Assembly: GCF_030287445.1 (NCBI RefSeq)
Contig: NZ_JASVWB010000002.1
Coordinates: forward strand, 4,712,001 to 4,776,000
Direction: 5' to 3'
Source: Streptomyces sp. ALI-76-A
GTDB taxonomy: Bacteria > Actinomycetota > Actinomycetes > Streptomycetales > Streptomycetaceae
DNA length: 64,000 nt
Below, in pieces: positions 59,801 through 64,000 of this stretch. Under the pieces are notes generated by a model, which ran no database searches, was not told the DNA's origin, and saw only the letters and a program-made list of their open reading frames with translations. A program made the translations under genes and the position numbers. Position 1 is the first letter of the stretch. Every line of letters begins with the position of its first letter.

Positions 59801-60472
59801 ATGTCTTGTCATGATCACGACAGAAGGACCGGTACGCGACTGACCGTCGTCCTGAGTACGCTCGCCGCGGTACTGCTCTGTCTGCTCCCCTGGAGCGGCA
59901 CCGCCGTCGCCCACGGTTCGGTCGTCGACCCGGCCTCCCGCAACTACGGCTGCTGGCTCCGCTGGGGCAGCGACTTCCAGAACCCGGCCATGGCCCAGCA
60001 GGACCCCATGTGCTGGCAGGCATGGCAGGACAACCCGAACGCCATGTGGAACTGGAACGGCCTGTACCGCAACGAGTCCGCCGGAAACTTCCAGGCGGTG
60101 GTCCCCGACGGTCAACTGTGCAGCGGCGGACGGACCGAGGGCGGCCGGTACAACTCCCTGGACGCCGTGGGTCCCTGGAAGACGACCGACGTCGCCGACG
60201 ACTTCACCGTGAAGCTGTACGACCAGGCCAGCCACGGCGCCGACTACTTCCTGGTCTACGTCACCCGGCAGGGCTTCGACCCCGCCACCCAGCCGTTGAC
60301 CTGGAGCGACCTGCGACTCGTCGCCCGGACCGGCGCGTACGCGCCCAGCCAGAACTACGCGATCGACGTGAGCACCTCCGGCCTCAGCGGCCGGCACGTC
60401 GTGTACACGATCTGGCAGGCGTCGCACATGGACCAGACGTACTTCCTGTGCAGTGACGTCAACTTCACCTGA
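59801..60472 (+). CDS. Lytic polysaccharide monooxygenase, AA10 family
   Basis: 223 residues. Signal peptide 1-37 ends AVA; the mature protein begins with His38 (HGSVVDPASRNYGCW), the first copper ligand, and His145 (QASHGADYFLVY) is the second of the histidine brace; Phe in QTYFLC is the axial aromatic. Extra Trp/Asn (WQAWQDNPNAMWNWNG) form the substrate face, similar to Streptomyces enzymes active on chitin and cellulose. It has no binding module. A CebR-like box points to induction by cello-oligosaccharides. It oxidatively cleaves crystalline polysaccharide outside the cell. Confidence 0.93.
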   Translation: MSCHDHDRRTGTRLTVVLSTLAAVLLCLLPWSGTAVAHGSVVDPASRNYGCWLRWGSDFQNPAMAQQDPMCWQAWQDNPNAMWNWNGLYRNESAGNFQAVVPDGQLCSGGRTEGGRYNSLDAVGPWKTTDVADDFTVKLYDQASHGADYFLVYVTRQGFDPATQPLTWSDLRLVARTGAYAPSQNYAIDVSTSGLSGRHVVYTIWQASHMDQTYFLCSDVNFT

Positions 60473-60483
60473 GGCACCGGACC

Positions 60484-60519
60484 GTGGCCGCGGGACCGGG
60501 GCGACGGTCCCGCGGCCAC
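60484..60519 (+). terminator. LPMO terminator 1
   Basis: Perfect 15-bp stem GTGGCCGCGGGACCG / CGGTCCCGCGGCCAC, 6-base loop. Confidence 0.88.
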
Positions 60520-60525
60520 CGCACC

Positions 60526-60562
60526 GGGGGCCGGCCGGACGTACGGCGTCCGGCCGGCCCCC
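60526..60562 (+). terminator. LPMO terminator 2
   Basis: Perfect 15-bp stem GGGGGCCGGCCGGAC / GTCCGGCCGGCCCCC, 7-base loop, six bases after the first hairpin. Confidence 0.75.
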
Positions 60563-60632
60563 GGACCCCACCGCCCGGACCCCACCGCCCGGACCCCACC
60601 GCCCGGACCCCACCGCCCGGACCCCACCGCCC
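60563..60632. repeat. 14-bp tandem repeat, 5 exact copies
   Basis: Unit GGACCCCACCGCCC repeated five times without change, directly after the second hairpin. Confidence 0.92.
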
Positions 60633-60892
60633 GGGCGCACGCCCCGGAGGCACTCACGCCAGCCGGCGCAGGTCCTCCAGACAGCGCAGGACGGCGGCGA
60701 CCCGGCGGGGGTCTGGTCGGTGGGGGCTTCCGACGGCCCGACCGACAAGCAGACCGCCGAGGTCCTCCGATCACGCGAGAGGAGCGCGAGCCCCGGCGTG
60801 CGGGACGTGCCACGAGCATCAGGCCCGCGTCCGCGTCCGGGACCGACCGAGGGCCCGCGCCCCGACCACAGGGGCGGCAGACGGCCGGCCGC

Positions 60893-62353
60893 TCAGCCCC
60901 GCACCGTCGGGCTCCACTCGTCCCGCGCCCACTCCGAGGCACCGAGCGGATACGCGTACGCGGGCCGCCCCACGTTGCCGCTGGTGCGGAAGGGCCTGCC
61001 GTGGTCGTCGACGCGCACGGTGCCCCGCCGGTCGCCGCTGGACCAGTCCAGTTCCAGGTACCAGCTCACCAGGTGCGCCCGCGCGTCCGCGACGACGTGG
61101 AACACCTCGGGATCGGACTCGCTCACCTTGTACGGGAAGTCGCGCTGCCCGGCCAGCGGAGCGACCGCGGGCCGCCCGGCGTCGAGGTCCACCCCGAACG
61201 CCGCCGTGTCCACCTCGCCACCGCACCCGACGCCCATCACGAAGTCGTTCCAGGCGAGCGGCGCGTCCTTCTCCACCACCCGCACATGCAGATTTCTCAG
61301 CACGACGGTGGCCTTCCCGGTGCCCTGCACGGTCAGCGCCAGCAGCTGCCGCCCGCCGGCGACCCCGCCGAGCGCGGTGACCCATCCGCGCGCGTCCGGC
61401 TCACCCGGCGGCGGAGACACCCGCTCGGGCTCCTCGTCGACCAGGTAGTGCTGGCTGCACGGGTTCTCCCACTGGTACGGATCCACGGCGACGGCGGGCG
61501 CGGTGGCCCCGTCCGCGGAGCCGCCGCCCTGGACCGCGCCCGCCCCGGCCCCGGCCTCGGCCCCCGCGCTGCGCGTGGCGGACGCCGAGCCGGAGGCGGA
61601 CGCCGGCGGACCGCCGTCGCGCGAGGCGGACGGCGGGGGCGACGGGCTCTTCGCGGCGGTCCTCCCGGAGTCACGCGGGCTCGCGCCGACGGACTCGGGG
61701 GCGACCCCCACGGACTGCTTCCCGCCCTGGTCGTCGTCGCTGTCGCCGGGCACCAGATTCGCCACGAGCGCGGCCGACACGAGGGCGGCGGCCACGGCGG
61801 TCCCGGCGAGGAGGACGGTGCGCCGCCGCCGCGCCACGGGGGGCCGAGCCGGTTCCCGCCGCTCCGCCTCGGGCAGCGCGGGCGGCGCGTCCCCCACCAC
61901 ATCGGAACCCACGGCTCCGGCCGGCGTGTCGTCCGCTCCGGCCGTGTTGTGCGGTAGGGCCGTGTCGTCCGCTCCGGCCGTGTTGTGCGGTAGGGCCGTG
62001 TCGTCCGCCCCGGTCGCGGTCCGCGCCGACGTCCGCGCCCGCGGTTCCCCGTCCGCCGGGCCACCGTCGGGGGCTCCATCCGGGGCACCGGCCGGGGTCC
62101 TGCCCGCCTTCTGGCCCCGCCGGGCATCCGCGAGCACCCAGTGCCGATGCAGTTCCACCAGTTCCTCGGGCGTCGCCCGGCACGCCCGCGCGAACCGTTC
62201 GACGGGCGCGTAGTCCGCCGGTACGGCGTCCCCGTTGACGTACCGGTGAAGCGTGGACGCACTGGTGTGCAGCCGCTTCCCGAGGACCCCGTAACTGAGC
62301 CCGGACCGCTCCTTCAACCGGCCTAACAGCTCCGAGAACTCGTCCCCCGCCAC
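60893..62353 (-). CDS. Membrane-spanning XRE-type regulator with extracellular domain
   Basis: 486 residues from GTG 62353 (RBS GGGAGG); a start at 62404 lacks one. Residues ~1-70 are an XRE HTH (FSELLGRLKERSGLSYGVLG, HTSASTLHRYVNGDAVP). A linker contains two exact GADDTALPHNTA repeats. After ~185 there is one membrane helix (TVLLAGTAVAAALVSAALVANLV), a Ser/Ala-rich stalk, and an outside domain ~300-486 with AVDPYQWENPCSQHYLVDEE, LHVRVVEKDAPLAWNDFVMGVGCGGE and VSWYLELDWSSGDRRG. It would link an outside signal to DNA; the ligand is unknown. Confidence 0.87.
   Translation of the reverse strand: MAGDEFSELLGRLKERSGLSYGVLGKRLHTSASTLHRYVNGDAVPADYAPVERFARACRATPEELVELHRHWVLADARRGQKAGRTPAGAPDGAPDGGPADGEPRARTSARTATGADDTALPHNTAGADDTALPHNTAGADDTPAGAVGSDVVGDAPPALPEAERREPARPPVARRRRTVLLAGTAVAAALVSAALVANLVPGDSDDDQGGKQSVGVAPESVGASPRDSGRTAAKSPSPPPSASRDGGPPASASGSASATRSAGAEAGAGAGAVQGGGSADGATAPAVAVDPYQWENPCSQHYLVDEEPERVSPPPGEPDARGWVTALGGVAGGRQLLALTVQGTGKATVVLRNLHVRVVEKDAPLAWNDFVMGVGCGGEVDTAAFGVDLDAGRPAVAPLAGQRDFPYKVSESDPEVFHVVADARAHLVSWYLELDWSSGDRRGTVRVDDHGRPFRTSGNVGRPAYAYPLGASEWARDEWSPTVRG
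61924..61995. repeat. 36-bp in-frame tandem repeat inside XRE regulator
   Basis: Two exact copies (61924-61959, 61960-61995) plus a partial third; encodes GADDTALPHNTA twice in the linker. Confidence 0.85.
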
Positions 62354-62568
62354 CGATCCTCCCTCTCCCCGCGTCCTGGACCCTCGTTGCCAGGAGGAGG
62401 TCATTCCCCCGGTTCAGGGCCATTGCCACCGTTCCGGCGTTCCGGTGTCCCGGCGGTGGTGGCGGCCGGGACGGATCGCCGCACAAGCTCGGATCATCCA
62501 AGCACGCCGCTCCCGGCACCCGGCCGAGCGGCCCAGGCCGACACCCGTACCGCATCAGGGGGATACCC

Positions 62569-63256
62569 ATGTCCGCACGCACCCGTCGCACCCGCATGCT
62601 CGTCGCCGCCGCGCTCACGGCCGCCACGCCGGCACTGACGGCGTGCGACAACGCAGAGGGAGTCCGCGACGAGGAAAAACCGGCGGGATCCCCGTCCACG
62701 CGGGCGCCCACGGTCTCCGCCGCGCCCTCGCCCGAGGCGAGCGGCCCGACGTCCACGGGGGCGGGACAGGCGGACGCCGCGAACGCGTCCTCGGCGGACG
62801 CGGCGGATGCGGCCGGCGGCGCGGCCGGTTCGAGCGGCACCACGGGCACCGGCGGCCGGTCGGCTTCGGCGGGCACCTCCGGCTCCGCGGGCACCTCCGG
62901 CTCCGCGGGCACTTCGGGCTCCGCGGACACCTCGGCTGCCACCGGCACCTCCGGCGCTCGGACTCCTTCCAGGACACGGCGTCCGCCTCCACCGCCTGCA
63001 CCAGCGCCTCCACCCGGATGGCCGCGTCCGGCCGACGGCCGACACCGGGTTCGCCACCTGCCTCCAAGGGCTGAGATACGGCATCCGCGGCAACGACGAG
63101 TGGGGACTGCGCGTCCCCCGGTACCTGAGCCTGGGCCTGGCCGGACGAGCGGGAGGACCTGGCCCTGGAGTGGGCGGACGAGCCGTCCGGCACCCGGCCG
63201 GCCCGGTGGAGGGCGCGTCCGGCATCGCCTGGTGGTGGGACGCCGACCTCGCCTGA
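62569..63256 (+). pseudogene. Lipoprotein with multiple frameshifts
   Basis: ATG 62569 opens a signal peptide with lipobox ALTAC (MLVAAALTAATPALTACDN), then a long Ser/Ala/Gly/Thr tract with repeated TSGSAG. Past 62957 the frame turns into Pro/Arg-rich noise, while good coding continues in other frames: SDSFQDTASASTACTSASTR, TADTGFATCLQGLRYGIRG, DEREDLALEWADEPSGTR, and PVEGASGIAWWWDADLA to stop 63256. Four indels (near 62957, 63038, 63150, 63208) would restore one protein of ~225 residues; three fit single-base deletions. Either decay or sequencing error. The uninterrupted start frame would run to 63384 and overlap the CAP gene. Confidence 0.6.
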
Positions 63257-63305
63257 CCCGACCTCGCCTGACCCGGCCCTGGCAGGCGCCGGCCGGGACC
63301 GGAGG

Positions 63306-64000
63306 TCAGTGCCCCGAAGCCAGGTCCAGCGTCCACCAGGGGCCGCCGGGGCCTGTCGCCCTGCCGACGCCCGCGTGGGTGTAGCGGCAGGTGAGGAGGA
63401 TCGCGCGGTGCGCGGAGCTGCGCATCCACACGTCCACCGCGGCCCGCGCGCCGGCGGGCCCGGCGGTGACGGTCTCCGCGACGGAGTCGGGGCGGTAACC
63501 GGCGGCCCGCATCCGCTCGCCGGGCGTGCTGCCGTCCGCGCCGGTGTGCGTGAGGCGGTGCCGACGCGCCATGTGCAGGCTGTGGGCGCGCGCCGCCCGG
63601 CGCAGCGCGCGGTGCGGGCGTACGGCCGGGCAGCCGGCCCGCTCCCGACGTTGATTCAGGGCGGCGACCAGCCGGTTCTCAGTGGTGCCGGGGCCTGCGG
63701 GGCCTGCGGGGAGTGTGAGACTTCTGGGGCCTGCCGGGGCTGTGTGGCTTGCGGGGCGATGGGGGCGTGACGGCTCGGGGCGGACCGCCGGGTGGCCCCA
63801 GCCCCAGCGCGGGCCCGGGCCGCCGGCCGGCTCCGCCTGCCAGTGACCGGGAGCCGGGACCGGCCACAGGGGCGCCCGATACGGGGGCGGCGGCTCGGGC
63901 GCGCGACCGGCCCAGGCCGGTGGCCCGCCCGCACGTTCCCAGGCAGGTGCCCCGAGTGCCCAGGAAGGTAGGAGGGTGACGGCCGCCAGCGCGAGAACGG
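63306..64000 (-). CDS. CAP/SCP-domain secreted protein, 5' end outside window
   Basis: The frame is open from the stop at 63306 to the right edge and contains no start codon, so the beginning lies beyond 64000. The first visible residues, VLALAAVTLLPSWALG, look like the end of a signal peptide. A ~80-residue Pro-rich linker leads to a CAP domain: ENRLVAALNQRRERAGCPAVRPHRALRRAARAHSLHMARRHRLTHTGADG, then DSVAETVTAGPAGARAAVDVWMRSSAHRAILLTCRYTHAGVG. The HSLHM, SVAET (for GENI) and SSAHR motifs define the family. Such secreted proteins have roles in wall or host interaction; here unknown. Confidence 0.8.
   Translation of the reverse strand, partial: VLALAAVTLLPSWALGAPAWERAGGPPAWAGRAPEPPPPYRAPLWPVPAPGHWQAEPAGGPGPRWGWGHPAVRPEPSRPHRPASHTAPAGPRSLTLPAGPAGPGTTENRLVAALNQRRERAGCPAVRPHRALRRAARAHSLHMARRHRLTHTGADGSTPGERMRAAGYRPDSVAETVTAGPAGARAAVDVWMRSSAHRAILLTCRYTHAGVGRATGPGGPWWTLDLASGH

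Larger units (their letters stand above)
60473..60892. other. Intergenic stretch, 420 bp
   Basis: Two perfect hairpins, a 14-bp repeat array, and at ~60658-60730 on the minus strand a short coding-like fragment (RRVAAVLRCLEDLRRLA then stop) with no start; possibly a gene remnant. Confidence 0.5.

Noticed and set aside
60658..60730. Coding-like minus-strand fragment ending RRVAAVLRCLEDLRRLA
   Set aside because: Too short, no start codon and no continuing frame upstream; at most a gene relic.

Overview
The window reads as a piece of a Streptomyces chromosome. Third codon positions are almost all G or C. Gene families typical of the genus are present: GAF-ANTAR and SpoIIE phosphatase regulators, LAETG sortase substrates, DUF-type small membrane proteins and a CebR-like box. 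A perfect 14-bp ParB site (parS, 12268-12281) sits just upstream of aspS. As I recall it, unchecked, the order M18 aminopeptidase, acyl-CoA dehydrogenase, SseB, pirin, SpoIIE regulator, aspS, metG, vWA, PhoX, short thrS matches the oriC-proximal S. coelicolor interval around SCO3801 down to SCO3778. No tRNA, rRNA, prophage, CRISPR array or large biosynthetic cluster was seen.

Layout. 0-2.2 kb: end of a nitrilase-like gene, a LURP-one-related gene overlapping a GlxA-type regulator, and a divergent cupin. 2.3-4.4 kb: a MITE-like hairpin element, a 54-aa protein that is little more than a LAXTG sorting signal, a processive GT2 and DUF6458. 4.5-18.9 kb: core metabolism and translation (M18 peptidase, acyl-CoA dehydrogenase, SseB, pirin, PAS/GAF/SpoIIE/ATPase regulator with an N-terminal frameshift, aspS, PH-like protein, pectate lyase, metG). 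18.9-26.4 kb: vWA protein, PhoX with a PHO box, alpha/beta hydrolase divergent from a MocR regulator, and a secreted SH3 protein. 26.5-34.5 kb: signalling genes (membrane SpoIIE phosphatase, a repeat protein with an exact 120-bp internal duplication, a decayed MarR gene beside two identical-type operators, XRE-TPR, two GAF-ANTAR proteins and an L7/L12-like membrane protein). A second MITE copy follows and supplies the stop codon of a lipoprotein gene. 35.6-38 kb: an apparent threonine leader-peptide attenuator before a short, editing-domain-less ThrRS paralogue that carries a frameshift, then a nucleoside hydrolase. 38.4-46.1 kb: LAETG protein, GH13 enzyme and small membrane or secreted proteins.

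46.2-54.8 kb holds two versions of a cold-shock cassette in opposite orientation. Each has a MerR-like protein, a CspA-type protein with a conserved long leader and a terminator stem in common, and a small uncharacterised protein. One copy adds a DEAD-box helicase whose ribosome site is partly inside a hairpin. Between them lie an orphan sugar-binding lipoprotein, trpF (unusual in Streptomyces, which normally use PriA), DUF5994 and a GvpU-like gene. 55-64 kb is accessory and secretory: PRC-barrel, secreted proteins, a CMD/AhpD protein behind an ECF41-like promoter, TerB, an AA10 LPMO behind a CebR-like operator with a 17-bp array of half-sites, a membrane XRE regulator, a multiply frameshifted lipoprotein, and a CAP-domain protein whose start lies outside the window.

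Several genes (SpoIIE regulator, MarR, short thrS, last lipoprotein) keep good coding signal on both sides of one-base indels, mostly apparent deletions. These may be real decay or assembly errors, and the reads should be checked before calling them pseudogenes.
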